A stretch of DNA of 40,518 nt from Phormidium tenue FACHB-1052 (GCF_014696675.1 NZ_JACJQN010000031.1:1-40518); one strand, 5' to 3'. Positions 9,076-17,343 are shown, counted from the first letter of the stretch. Made by a program: numbers and translations. The notes: generated by a model from the sequence alone, not told the origin.

Positions 9076-9717
9076 GGCGAAGCTTGCTCCCCTGTCTTGG
9101 CCGTCCCCTTTTTTCCTAAAAAGCGGTTCTAAGAGGGTGACCGGAAGGTAGTACCCCATAGGTAAGGATGGCTGAATCCTATATTCAGCAAGGAATATCA
9201 AGTTTTACAGCCTTCTCGAAGGCGCTAAGTATATATACTCATTGAGGGCTGGAATACTTATTCTCCCGTGGATTGTGGGTTGAAATCCTGTGAATAACCA
9301 GGATACTTTGGCATTCAGAAGCTAGCTTCATTGATCGAAACCCTTTTAGAAAAAGGATTACAACCATCCTTACCTTTTTAGGGCTACCATCAAGGGTTTC
9401 AGCGCTTGCCCAAAAAAATGTCCGGACTATTGCTGGTATAAATGTTACTAGCTGGGAACACTAAGGCTACTTACCAATTACCAAGCACGCCAACTCTTCG
9501 TTGGAGCTGACCACCGCTTAGCCCGACGACGCTGGCTAAGCGGTGGTCATGGCTCAACATTGTCATTAACTTACTCAAATTAGTGTTGGGGAGGATGTCA
9601 TAAAGTTGTTTATCAGAATCTTACAACTAGTTTATTCAGAGGGAACTGTAGAGTAAATTAGCAGCAATGTTTTTACGTAGACTTTTGTTCGAAAAATGTT
9701 GAATCTTCATAGAGTGT
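9076..9717. other. Intergenic region after the relaxase gene; candidate oriT region
   Basis: About 640 bp separate the relaxase gene from the AT-rich WbqC block. It holds two adjacent hairpins (9490-9504 and 9508-9549), a short palindrome CCTTTTAGAAAAAGG near 9342-9356 whose core recurs at 24263, and an ATCCTG/CAGGAT inverted repeat near 9280-9300. No convincing gene is seen. Confidence 0.45.
9490..9549. other. Paired hairpins; possible oriT or recombination site
   Basis: CCAAC/GTTGG with a 5-nt loop (9490-9504) is followed 3 bp later by a perfect 16-bp stem (9508-9523 and 9534-9549) around a 10-nt loop. No T-run follows either arm, which argues against a terminator. MobF plasmids keep stem-loops beside the nic site near the relaxase gene, so oriT is a reasonable guess, but no nic sequence can be recognised. 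Confidence 0.35.
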
Positions 9718-10455
9718 ATGAGAGTAGTTGTTCATCAACCATATTTCTTGCCGTGGTTAGGATACTTCAGTAAGTTGGCATTTTCTGATGCATTTATCAT
9801 TTTGGATGATGTTAATTTTAGAAAACGCCATTATTATGACAGAACGAGAATTGTTAATATGCATGGTGAGATTCAATGGCTGGGGCTTCCTGTAGGAGAG
9901 AATTTTCGAGTGAAATGCTGCGATGTCATAGTTCGAGATGACTCCTTCCGTTCTGCACTTGTCGCAACTATTGCTCATTCCTATGCGAAGGCACTCAAAT
10001 TTGAAGCAGAAATCGAACCGATCACACAAATCTTGTTGAGTTCTATTTGTGCCAAAAGTAGTCTGGTAAAGGTGAACATTGATATCATTTTGAGCTTACT
10101 TGGTCATCTGAAAATCCCTAAGCCTCAAATCTTCTATTCAAGTTCTTTTGCAAAACCTGAAGATGCTACTGCAAGAATAGTGGCTTTATGTCAACAGGTA
10201 AATGCTTCTGAGATTGTTATTGGAGGCGGCAGTAGTATAGATATTCATAACTGGCAACAGGTTAGATCGTCTGGCATTCGTGTTTTTGTTCAAGACTATA
10301 TGGCTAGTCATCCCATATATCAACAGACACGAAGAAGACTTGTCCCTTTTCAGCCTGGACTTTCTATAATTGACAGTCTATTAAACGTTGGAAGTGATCA
10401 AACTTATGAGCTAATCACTAGCTCAATTTTTACTCCCCAACCCTTTGAAGAATGA
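9718..10455 (+). CDS. WbqC family protein
   Basis: This 245-residue protein matches the WbqC-like family, whose members are found in polysaccharide and glycan clusters. The N-terminal signature is clear: VVHQPYFLPWLGYFSKL, then FIILDDVNFRKRHYYDRTRI, with the conserved IHQP-like and LDDVxFxKR motifs. Length is typical. It opens a visibly AT-rich three-gene plus-strand block; the next gene starts 10 bp after its stop. The block looks acquired from a surface-polysaccharide locus. The biochemical role of WbqC in this setting cannot be given. Confidence 0.82.
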   Translation: MRVVVHQPYFLPWLGYFSKLAFSDAFIILDDVNFRKRHYYDRTRIVNMHGEIQWLGLPVGENFRVKCCDVIVRDDSFRSALVATIAHSYAKALKFEAEIEPITQILLSSICAKSSLVKVNIDIILSLLGHLKIPKPQIFYSSSFAKPEDATARIVALCQQVNASEIVIGGGSSIDIHNWQQVRSSGIRVFVQDYMASHPIYQQTRRRLVPFQPGLSIIDSLLNVGSDQTYELITSSIFTPQPFEE

Positions 10456-10465
10456 GGATATTTTC

Positions 10466-11251
10466 ATGGAACCTACAGTTCAACACGTTGAGTTTACGAG
10501 TGCTACTTCAAACGTTCTTCTTCGAGGTCGATTTGTCTTACCATCCTCACCTAGTTGGAATTTACCTTTAGTTATTATGCTTACTGGTGATGGGCCGAAA
10601 GGAACAAAAAGCTTGAGTTGGGCAAACATGCCTCCACGTCTTTGCAGTTATGGTATTGCTTCTTTTTTGTTTGATTTTGAGGGGCTTGGTTACAGTGAGG
10701 GTGAAAGATCAAAGCTTACTGTTTCTCGTGGCATAGACAACTTCAAAGCAGCATTTACTTTAGCTCGTTCTCAAGGATGGGTTGATACAGAGCGAATAGG
10801 GATTTTTGCAGCAAGTTTTGGAGCGACTGTGGCACTCCTACAGCCCGATATTGTCAATCAAGCTAAGCTGGTTGGACTTAAGTCTCCTGCAAGCTTCTTA
10901 GCTGACGCTTATGCCAACGAGTGTAGTGTAGGTGAACTAGACAAGTGGATAAAAGATGGCTTCTCTTCCGAGTTAGGTTATGACATCGAAGTTCTTCAGG
11001 ATGCTTTACGACATAACGTATATTCATGCACACAGAAAATTCATTCGAAAACACTCATTTCACATGGAAATAATGATGAGATTGTTCCCTTCCATCAAAG
11101 CAAGTTTTTACTTGCAACTTTACAGGGGGAAAAGCATTTAGAGGTTTTCCCAAATGTAGGACATAATTATTCTGAAGAGGGAGCATGGGAAAAAATGGCA
11201 AGTTTATTTATTAGCTGGTTTCATAATGGCTTTGTGATGCCTAATAATTGA
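10466..11251 (+). CDS. Alpha/beta hydrolase
   Basis: This 261-residue soluble enzyme starts at the ATG at 10466, which has GAGG 8 bp upstream; an in-frame TTG at 10445 is less likely. The fold shows an oxyanion region after IMLTGDGPKG, the DFEGLGYSEG loop, a nucleophile elbow GIFAASFGATVAL (Ser in AASFGA rather than the usual GxSxG), a late acid in HGNNDEIVP and the catalytic His in VGHNYSEEG. This is the layout of BAAT/dienelactone-like esterases and acyltransferases. The AxSxG elbow is a mild variant. It follows the WbqC gene by 10 bp, so it may remove or transfer acyl groups on the same glycan. Confidence 0.8.
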   Translation: MEPTVQHVEFTSATSNVLLRGRFVLPSSPSWNLPLVIMLTGDGPKGTKSLSWANMPPRLCSYGIASFLFDFEGLGYSEGERSKLTVSRGIDNFKAAFTLARSQGWVDTERIGIFAASFGATVALLQPDIVNQAKLVGLKSPASFLADAYANECSVGELDKWIKDGFSSELGYDIEVLQDALRHNVYSCTQKIHSKTLISHGNNDEIVPFHQSKFLLATLQGEKHLEVFPNVGHNYSEEGAWEKMASLFISWFHNGFVMPNN

Positions 11252-11274
11252 ATGGCAGCTAGATTGAGTTTCCT

Positions 11275-12036
11275 ATGAATAAGCTTCTGCGCTCATTGGA
11301 TCTGGGCATACTTGCAATAATTGCACTAATTTCAATTAGTCTCACCATCGTCGACTTCTTTAAGTTTGGAGAGCAAAATACTAATTATCCATTTATTACG
11401 CTGTTCTTGTTAAGTACAATAGCACTCCATCTAATCGTCGCCTACTTCCTACAACAAGATTTTCACGGAAATACGCTTTCGTTACTTCAGCGCATCAGTG
11501 AAGAAGTGAATGTGACAGACTTTCGTGTTTTTAGTGATTCTGTAGAACTTGAAACTTACCTGGCGAAACGAATGCTCGAGGCGAAAAATTCGATATGTGA
11601 TCTCTCATGGAAAGCTAAAATAAGTGAAGGCTTTTCAGCAAGCAGTCGACAGGTAGCACATGCGTATATGGATAAATGCATTGCTGAAGCATCAGATAGA
11701 ATTGCTTACCGTGAAATATTTATGTTTAATGATTCACGGCGAATAGATAAACTTGAAAGAAGGTTGAAAGAAAATAAGTCGGGATACTCATGTAGATATT
11801 TTAAGGAGAACAGTTCCATTCCACGATTGCAATTCGTTATTGTAGATGATGAAGAAGTATTATTCTTTGCCTCATCACCTTACTCGCCATTGTGCGCAAT
11901 TCGTAATCAAGAGCTATGCCGAGTTTTTCGCTCATATTATGAAACGACTTGGAACTCAGCGATTCCGATTAAGGATGGATTAAGAATGGATGGTAAGCAA
12001 ATTAGTCTCATCCGTAATCTTAGAAAGAACATCTAA
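11275..12036 (+). CDS. Two-helix membrane protein with PLD-like C-terminal region
   Basis: This protein has 253 residues. Two membrane helices (about 9-30 and 40-60) precede a cytoplasmic part. The C-terminal half (DFRVFSDSVELETYLAKRM, then LQFVIVDDEEVLFFASSPYS) resembles the strand order of phospholipase-D-like or TrmB-type sensor domains, but no HKD catalytic motif is present, so it would be a binding rather than a hydrolytic module. It follows the hydrolase by 23 bp and closes the AT-rich block. No function is claimed beyond membrane association. Confidence 0.6.
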   Translation: MNKLLRSLDLGILAIIALISISLTIVDFFKFGEQNTNYPFITLFLLSTIALHLIVAYFLQQDFHGNTLSLLQRISEEVNVTDFRVFSDSVELETYLAKRMLEAKNSICDLSWKAKISEGFSASSRQVAHAYMDKCIAEASDRIAYREIFMFNDSRRIDKLERRLKENKSGYSCRYFKENSSIPRLQFVIVDDEEVLFFASSPYSPLCAIRNQELCRVFRSYYETTWNSAIPIKDGLRMDGKQISLIRNLRKNI

Positions 12037-12343
12037 GCTCGACTTTATTCAATCAGGTGGCTTGGCAGAGTAGTTCAGTCGAGGTGTCGGAGATAGGGCG
12101 AGGGACTTTCACGTACTCAGGGGCGTCTAATGATTTCCGGAAAAGCCGGGAGGCCCACAAGTAACGACGTTAAACCGCCTAAAATCAATCTATTTGCTGA
12201 AATATCGACTTTAAAATGGGCAGAATAACACTTCTGGGAGGTAGCTGAGGTGACTACCGATCAAGCTGAGTGCTCAATGGCCTTAACCTGCTGAAGGCTT
12301 GTGGATGGAGTAGTTGTCTCCCGGCGCAACCAATCGAAAACTG
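12037..12343. other. Gap after the WbqC block containing repeat copy A
   Basis: The first 130 bp contain a CTCGACT/AGTCGAG inverted repeat just after the stop codon of the membrane protein and no gene. The remainder is repeat copy A (12169-12326), which ends a few bases before the XRE gene. Confidence 0.5.
12169..12326 (+). repeat. Inverted dispersed repeat, copy A (partner at 37941-38099)
   Basis: This roughly 155-bp sequence begins with GTTAAACCGCCT. It is clearly homologous to the reverse complement of 37941-38099, which begins GTTAGACCGCCT immediately at the right edge of attC-like site 1. Shared blocks include GGGAGGTAGCTGAGGTGACT and GAGTGCTCAATGG. It follows the WbqC block, as copy B follows the HEPN cassette. 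Confidence 0.75.
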
Positions 12344-12553
12344 CTACTCTCCCTGGGCCACGAGCGTCAACATGTACTCACGGGCCTCCTGGGGCATGAC
12401 ATCCAGCAATTTCTCCATGGTGTCGACATTGATATTTTGCCCGGACTTGAACCTGCTAATCTGCGCATTAGTGACGCCGCTTCGTTTGGCCAAGTCAGAG
12501 CCCCGTAGCTCATAGCGGAACATGGCTTCGCGGAAAGCAGTGGAAAATTTCAT
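12344..12553 (-). CDS. Small XRE-family helix-turn-helix protein
   Basis: The likely product is 69 residues from the ATG at 12553 (MKFSTAFREAM), chosen because it aligns with the start of its paralogue at 29763-29999; in-frame ATGs at 12565, 12571 and 12595 exist and none has a clear ribosome site. The helix-turn-helix is LRGSDLAKRSGVTNAQISRFKSG, and the end VMPQEAREYMLTLVAQGE is nearly shared with the paralogue. Such single-domain Cro-like proteins commonly act as repressors or antitoxins. No partner gene lies next to it on this strand. Confidence 0.75.
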   Translation of the reverse strand: MKFSTAFREAMFRYELRGSDLAKRSGVTNAQISRFKSGQNINVDTMEKLLDVMPQEAREYMLTLVAQGE

Positions 12554-12874
12554 GGAGCTGTTCATTAACATCGCTGTCTGTGAGTTGGCCTTCATCTGGT
12601 TAGAGCGCCATTCACAGTACGCCATACACTCTACGCAACAGTCTCTACCCCAGGGCGAAACAAAAGCCTCCGGCCTAGCTGGCTCCACCACACCGGTCGG
12701 ATGGCAGCAGCCTTTGGGCACCGATCGCACCCTCGATCAGATTGGCCAGGGCCAGGTGCGCAGCGGCAGGGGATAGGGCACCCGATCGCATCCCTCCCCG
12801 CGATCGCACCCTGAGATCGGGGCATCCTAGTGGACGAGAGCGCTACCGACGGCGGTAGAGACACAACTTGGTAT

Positions 12875-12913
12875 AGCCCCTACAGGCACCGATGCCAGTG
12901 GGGGCTTTGTTTT
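12875..12913 (+). terminator. Intrinsic terminator (plus strand)
   Basis: AGCCCC and GGGGCT enclose a nested GGC/GCC stem and are followed by TTGTTTT. No annotated plus-strand gene ends just upstream. Confidence 0.65.
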
Positions 12914-12920
12914 GGGTCGG

Positions 12921-13005
12921 TGTGACGCCACTTACCGCCAGTTACCGCCACTTAACCGCCAGGGCTCTCTGCCTCTGCCTCCTTGGACGTCATTAGACGT
13001 CATGG
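12921..13005. repeat. 10-bp iterons (CTTACCGCCA type) and a GACGTCATTA repeat
   Basis: Four tandem 10-11 bp units at 12921-12961 read TGTGACGCCA, CTTACCGCCA, GTTACCGCCA and CTTAACCGCC, one per helical turn. At 12986-13005 GACGTCATTA is followed directly by GACGTCATGG. Helically phased repeats suit an origin or a protein-binding array; the bound protein is unknown. Confidence 0.55.
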
Positions 13006-13251
13006 GGCGACACCGAGCGTCAAACGGCGCAGCCGCCCTAGCCGCGAGGGTAGCTACGCCCTAGGAGGGCTACGCTTCCGAACCGTTCAGACACTACGCC
13101 ATCCCTGGCGGGGTGAAATGCCCCTAAACTTTACCCACCAGGCGTTTTAGCGATTTTCGGGGGCAGACTGATCGCAATAGACTCTCTGCCCCTGCCCTAC
13201 CGGCCAAGGCCCCTTTGATGGGTTGTAAGGGGTGGTGGCGGCGGCAATAAC

Positions 13252-13283
13252 CAACAAAATGCCCCCAGCAATCGCCAGGGGCA
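13252..13283 (-). terminator. Intrinsic terminator of the transfer operon
   Basis: On the minus strand GCCCC...GGGGGC forms a stem and is followed by ATTTTGT, about 60 bp after the stop of the M23/transglycosylase gene. Confidence 0.7.
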
Positions 13284-13344
13284 GAGGTGAAATTCTATTT
13301 ACGCTAGACAGCTTACCCCTGCTATCGCCCCCACTGCCAAGGGT

Positions 13345-14472
13345 TTACTTCTCCAAGTTCTGCTGCCTTAGCCGGTGAAACTTCTCCGCCGCGCTGTCGG
13401 CATAGCTCTTAATCGACTCATAGCCCGCCTGGGGGCGCGTATCGTGAGCCAGCTCAGGATTGCCTGAATACCACTCCGCCGCCACCCGCTTCACCGCCGT
13501 GTTCATATCGTGGCCCGCCTGAATCTGCCGCTGAAGCGCACTCTCCAGCTTGGCCCCCACGATCTGCTGCTGAATCTCAGGGTTCTGCAAAAACTCTTGG
13601 GGCGACACATCGCGGCCCAACACATCGTGATCCCAGCCGCAGTTGCTCTTCGGTTTGCCGTCCCAGGAACAGTTGAGATTCTGCGGCATCACCTGCCCCA
13701 GGCCCAGCGCCCCGGTGTCAGGGTTGACGGCGGTGTGGTCACCGCCCGACTCCTTGGCAACAATTGCCCGGTAGAGCGCAATCGTATCCCCCACCCGCTC
13801 ATGGGGCTTGCGGCCATTCAGCGCCCAGACCAAGTAACCCTTCTGCGGAGCCTGGGCCACGCCCCCTTGCAGCTGCTCCCAGTGCAGGTGAGCGCCCGTG
13901 CTGCCGCCCGTGTTGCCCGTCTTGGCCACCACCGCCCCGGCCCGATGCTCACCCCCTTTGCAGTGAGACAGGTGAGCCGCCCTAAAGGTGATCTCAGGGA
14001 ACGCCGAACTGGTCATATCCGCCACCGTGCCATAGCCCTTGGGGTCGCTCCAGCAGCGCACCGACACCCGATCCCCCGCATAGCCGATCGCATGAACCTG
14101 CACCCCCTCAGGCGTCGGCAGGTCAATACCCGAGTGCATCCGCATCTCCTGGTGGATCGGGTGCATCCGCATTCCAAAGCCCGAGTTGACCGTATAGCCC
14201 GCGATCACATCGCCCTTGCTGATCAGGGCTTTGAAGTCATCGTCGTAAAAACCAGCCACCGCCTCAGCCACGGCGCTGACTTTCCGGAACCGCGCCCCCC
14301 AGGTTTCATTCGTCTCCTGATCGACCATCACCCAGGCTGAGGTGACGATCGCCCCCACGCAGCCCAGCTTGAGCACCAGCTCGCCCGCCTGCATCGCCGT
14401 GCCGATGACGTAACGCCAGGTCGGCGGCAGCTCCGACCAGTGGGGCTTATAGTCCTTAACGGTTGAGTTCAC
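13345..14472 (-). CDS. Peptidoglycan hydrolase, M23 endopeptidase plus lytic transglycosylase
   Basis: This 375-residue protein starts with GTG at 14472 and overlaps the preceding gene by 17 bp. An N-terminal hydrophobic segment (about 28-50) should anchor it, facing the periplasm. The LytM/M23 part carries SGFGMRMHPI, HSGIDLP and HLHWE, the zinc ligands of the family. The C-terminal SLT part has the catalytic Glu in IVAKESGG and the GALGLGQVMP motif. Two wall-cutting activities in one protein fit the VirB1-like task of opening murein for a transfer channel. It is the last gene of the transfer operon. Confidence 0.88.
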   Translation of the reverse strand: MNSTVKDYKPHWSELPPTWRYVIGTAMQAGELVLKLGCVGAIVTSAWVMVDQETNETWGARFRKVSAVAEAVAGFYDDDFKALISKGDVIAGYTVNSGFGMRMHPIHQEMRMHSGIDLPTPEGVQVHAIGYAGDRVSVRCWSDPKGYGTVADMTSSAFPEITFRAAHLSHCKGGEHRAGAVVAKTGNTGGSTGAHLHWEQLQGGVAQAPQKGYLVWALNGRKPHERVGDTIALYRAIVAKESGGDHTAVNPDTGALGLGQVMPQNLNCSWDGKPKSNCGWDHDVLGRDVSPQEFLQNPEIQQQIVGAKLESALQRQIQAGHDMNTAVKRVAAEWYSGNPELAHDTRPQAGYESIKSYADSAAEKFHRLRQQNLEK

Positions 14473-14878
14473 TGTGAGTCACCTCCCCCTCCGTCACCGT
14501 CACATCAAGGGCCAGGCCGTTGTCCAAGGCCCAGCGATAGATCCCGTTACCCAGAGCGCAGGCAGGTTGCCCCAACCACTCCAGGGCCACAGATTCCGAC
14601 TCCCCCACCAACGCCTTGCGCAGCTCAGCTTTCGTCGCATCGAGGGCAACCGGGTCAGGGGCCACCGCCACGCAGGCTTGTAGACGAGCATCGTTACCCT
14701 GCACCCTGTTCACTAGCTGCCACGCCGCAGGCTGATGAGTGTTGACCCACGACCTCACTCCATAGACCGGGTTGTAGAACTGCCCCCGGCCCGGCTGCTT
14801 GAGGTCTAAAAACGCAGCCCCGACGAACAACGCCGCCAGGGCCAGCAGGTACCGGGTTCTGATCCGCCAGAACAGCAT
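14456..14878 (-). CDS. Single-helix membrane-anchored protein of the transfer operon
   Basis: This 140-residue protein is read from the ATG at 14878 (MLFWRIRTRYLLALAALF), 2 bp after the stop of the gene before it; longer upstream frames are low-complexity shadows. One membrane helix (about 9-25) is followed by a soluble domain with a Cys near residue 50 and another near 110 that could form a disulfide outside the membrane. The C-terminus overlaps the start of the M23 gene by 17 bp. No family is recognised; position suggests a transfer-channel component. Confidence 0.6.
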   Translation of the reverse strand: MLFWRIRTRYLLALAALFVGAAFLDLKQPGRGQFYNPVYGVRSWVNTHQPAAWQLVNRVQGNDARLQACVAVAPDPVALDATKAELRKALVGESESVALEWLGQPACALGNGIYRWALDNGLALDVTVTEGEVTHSELNR

Positions 14879-14880
14879 CG

Positions 14881-15429
14881 CTACTCCCCGACCTTCACAG
14901 CGCGGGTATAGGGACGTGTTTCGATGGGCTGTCCCACTCGCTCTTCCCCGGTCAAGACCTTGTGAGCACTGCCCGCGATGCTCTGAGTCGGCACCACCAA
15001 CATCGCCCCGAAATTGGTCCCCGCCACCACCGGGTTCCAGATGTCGCCCCCGGCTTTGACCGCCGAACCCTGTAGGACATTCAGCCCCGCTGAGAGCACA
15101 AACAGCCCGCCCCACACCGAAATGAAAGCTCCACCCATGGTTTGCAGGGGATGGTTCTTAAAACAGCTCAGAGCAGCGCGAAGAACTGGAAACACGCTCC
15201 AGGGATCCGTGCTAGGCGTGATAACAAAGATCGGCTTGCGCTTGCCGCTGGTGGCATCGAACCAGCCGCCATCCTGCACGTTAGAGCGCATGGCATTGCG
15301 CGGCGCGAGCTGGACGCCGCTGCCCCGCCCCGGCGAACTGAGCTGAGGCGTGATGTCGATGATTTGCCCGTCGATGATCTCAGGGCCGTTGTTGCCGTTA
15401 GCAAGTTGATTGTTCTTAGAGCTAGCCAT
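14881..15429 (-). CDS. Unrecognised membrane-associated protein of the transfer operon
   Basis: This 182-residue protein has its start overlapping the stop of the coupling-protein gene by one base (TAATG). The first 70 residues are polar and probably disordered. Two weakly hydrophobic stretches follow (about 92-122 and 133-150). The ending after IAGSAHKVLTGEE is polar. No motif is recognised. Tight coupling to the ATPase upstream suggests it works with it at the membrane. Confidence 0.6.
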   Translation of the reverse strand: MASSKNNQLANGNNGPEIIDGQIIDITPQLSSPGRGSGVQLAPRNAMRSNVQDGGWFDATSGKRKPIFVITPSTDPWSVFPVLRAALSCFKNHPLQTMGGAFISVWGGLFVLSAGLNVLQGSAVKAGGDIWNPVVAGTNFGAMLVVPTQSIAGSAHKVLTGEERVGQPIETRPYTRAVKVGE

Positions 15430-16697
15430 TAGGAATTTTCCTCAATGATGGATTTGATGCGGTCGAACAAATCGGAGCCCTCCTGGTACTTCTTGCCGGT
15501 GCAACCCAACACCTCTTTGATGACTTGGGAGCGGGGCATGCCCTGGGCTAACGCGTTGGTTACCGCGATGATCAGGGGCAGATCCGGGGCTAAAGAGGGG
15601 TCTGGAAACTTGGAAACTTTCGTTTCACCCAGAGGTGAAAGCCTTACTCCGTCTTCGTTTCCGTCCGTTGCCCCTGCCGTTGCAGGGGCGTAACTCGGTT
15701 TCGGCACTTCATAGGCCACCATCGGCAGCCATTCCTTGATTTCTGAGTGGTAAAAAGCAGCCTGCTTGGGCGAGAACGAACGCTCAAAAACCACCTCATC
15801 CTCGATTGGCGGAATGCTGGTGTCCGACTTCCGCAGGCTCTCCAGATGGCTCTGGCTGCTGGGAGTTTGAATCGTAAGCAAGTCAAACGTGGCTCTCATG
15901 CCGCCGCTGACCCCGATATCGCCCACCAGCGACGACTGAGTAATCGCCCACAGCGCCCGGTCGTCCGTCTCCCCCGACGACAGCTCCATCGTCAGCTGCG
16001 ATTTTAAGAACCCCTCGTACCAGGTCTTGAAAGCCGTCTTCATCATCGCCAGCTCGTCGATGATCAGCACCTTGGGCCGCTGGGGCAGCTGCCGCCAGGC
16101 AAAGATGAATTTCTGCATCTGGTCGCAGATGTCGTCGATATCCTCCTTGGATTCCAACGAGTCAGCCATGAACCCGAGCACGTTGTCAGCCTGCTCCCAA
16201 TAGGCGTGCTCCTTGGGGTGGTACTTGGGCTGAATCACCCACACCACCGCGCCCTGTTTCACCTGGGCCTGCCGGTAGGCGTGAGCCACCGTCAACCCCT
16301 TGCCAACCCGAGGGTTAGCCGAGATTAAGGTAGGCCGCATACGAGCCGCGAGGATAGCGGCAGGGTTGCCCACCCTGAATGACTCAGTCGCTCCAGCGAA
16401 AGGCACCTGCCCATTCCAGCTCTGGGGTTCTGGCGCGATCTGGGGGCCTGCGATCGCCACCTTGGGCTGCTCTCCTCCCAAGGCCCAAGCCACCCCACAG
16501 CCGACGGCCACAGCTCCAAAGGCAATCGCCGCAGGCAGATAGGGATAGGTTTTCTCGTAGCGAATCTGAGCCCCATTGGCAAAGGCCTCCAGGTCAGCGG
16601 GAGTAAGGTTGCTGGCAGGCCGTTGTAGCCCACAGAACAACCCTAGAGCAGCGGCCCCAATGGAGCCATAGAGCAGATGGTTAGTCTCTAACTTCAT
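15429..16697 (-). CDS. T4SS coupling protein-like P-loop ATPase
   Basis: This 422-residue protein starts at the ATG at 16697, overlapping the preceding gene by 17 bp. Two membrane helices (about 8-25 and 47-68) precede a cytoplasmic ATPase. The Walker A region is the unusual SANPRVGKGLT, with Gly-Leu-Thr after the Lys in place of Ser/Thr directly. Walker B is VLIIDELAMM, and WAITQSSLVG fits the sensor/RAD motif of VirD4/FtsK-type motors. The C-terminal tail (about 380-422) resembles a small helical DNA-binding or docking domain. It should bring the relaxase-DNA complex to a channel. Related cyanobacterial plasmid ATPases share this compact form. Confidence 0.72.
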   Translation of the reverse strand: MKLETNHLLYGSIGAAALGLFCGLQRPASNLTPADLEAFANGAQIRYEKTYPYLPAAIAFGAVAVGCGVAWALGGEQPKVAIAGPQIAPEPQSWNGQVPFAGATESFRVGNPAAILAARMRPTLISANPRVGKGLTVAHAYRQAQVKQGAVVWVIQPKYHPKEHAYWEQADNVLGFMADSLESKEDIDDICDQMQKFIFAWRQLPQRPKVLIIDELAMMKTAFKTWYEGFLKSQLTMELSSGETDDRALWAITQSSLVGDIGVSGGMRATFDLLTIQTPSSQSHLESLRKSDTSIPPIEDEVVFERSFSPKQAAFYHSEIKEWLPMVAYEVPKPSYAPATAGATDGNEDGVRLSPLGETKVSKFPDPSLAPDLPLIIAVTNALAQGMPRSQVIKEVLGCTGKKYQEGSDLFDRIKSIIEENS

Positions 16698-17343
16698 GGG
16701 CCTGCACCTCTTCAGACAAAGAGTGTTGGCGGTCGTGGTACTGCACCAGGTTCTCAATCGCCACCACCGCCAGGTTGGTTGGCGGATCTTGGGGCAGCGC
16801 CGCCATCGACCGAGCCACCTCCACGGCCTCGACTCGGAAGAGCGCCGCATTAGCCTGTCGCCAATCGCGATCGCCCTTGGCGGCATCCAACATCACCTGG
16901 GCATCGCGCTGGTAACGGTTGAGGGGGCAAATGAGCTGCTGCTGGTAGCAGGGGTCAGTGGGCTTTAGAACGTCTTGTTCTGCCTGCTGGCGATAGCGAT
17001 AGGCCTCATTGTTGAGCACCGACCGACCGACGTCGGCCAACACCAAACGGCTGTCTTCGTAGTTGCCCGAGAGCCGGTCTTGAGCTGCTGCCAGCACGTT
17101 CTCGTAGTTAGGGGCGGGTAGTTCACTTTGATAGGTGCCCTCGTCGCCAGTACGGCCCGACTGAGCGAAGGCGAAGGCAATGCCGGAGAGGGCCGCCACT
17201 GCAATGCCACCGGCAGCCCAGTAACGACGGTTTTGCCACCAGGGAACGGGAGTTAGGTAGATGTTTTGGATAGGCGATGCACCGCCAACGACCTCGCGAC
17301 GGTATTCGAGGGGGACGGCAGGGGGAGTGAATTTAGCTTCCAT
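16681..17343 (-). CDS. Single-pass membrane protein of the transfer operon
   Basis: This 220-residue protein has a proline-rich cytoplasmic N-terminus (about 1-38), one helix (YWAAGGIAVAALSGIAFAF, about 40-58) and a long helical soluble domain. Residues 75-200 are rich in Gln, Arg and Glu, with two Cys near residue 135-142. The topology resembles VirB8/VirB10-like bitopic subunits, but no motif proves it. It is the first structural gene after the HTH gene and follows three GGCGTTA repeats spaced 20 bp apart that abut its start codon. Confidence 0.6.
   Translation of the reverse strand: MEAKFTPPAVPLEYRREVVGGASPIQNIYLTPVPWWQNRRYWAAGGIAVAALSGIAFAFAQSGRTGDEGTYQSELPAPNYENVLAAAQDRLSGNYEDSRLVLADVGRSVLNNEAYRYRQQAEQDVLKPTDPCYQQQLICPLNRYQRDAQVMLDAAKGDRDWRQANAALFRVEAVEVARSMAALPQDPPTNLAVVAIENLVQYHDRQHSLSEEVQAHEVRD

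Larger units (their letters stand above)
12554..13344. other. Long non-coding region with terminators and iterons
   Basis: About 790 bp hold no convincing gene. It contains a plus-strand terminator (12875-12913), so an unidentified plus-strand RNA may start between 12554 and 12860. It also contains 10-bp iterons (12921-13005), HIP1-rich sequence near 12780-12810, a GC-rich palindromic patch near 13040-13075 and the minus-strand terminator of the transfer operon (13252-13283). Confidence 0.5.

Noticed and set aside
9508..9549. 16-bp stem as a transcription terminator
   Set aside because: There is no T-run after either arm.
9552..9705. GCTCAAC and GTTGAAT before the WbqC gene as a third attC
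   Set aside because: The boxes fit the consensus, but the span is long and no complementary inner boxes were found.
12125..12175. GTCTAAT...GTTAAAC before repeat copy A as an attC
   Set aside because: The left box breaks the invariant AAC and the inner sequence does not fold like the two good sites; only the GTTAAAC end is homologous.
12344..12730. Longer 128-residue form of the XRE protein
   Set aside because: The extra N-terminal residues are low-quality sequence and are absent from the paralogue.
14879..15115. N-terminal extension of the 140-residue transfer protein
   Set aside because: The extension is Gly/Arg-rich shadow of the overlapping upstream gene; the ATG at 14878 is well placed 2 bp after the previous stop.
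16698..16886. N-terminal extension of the coupling ATPase
   Set aside because: Trp/Arg-rich low-quality sequence antiparallel in frame to the upstream gene; the ATG at 16697 has a ribosome site and normal overlap.
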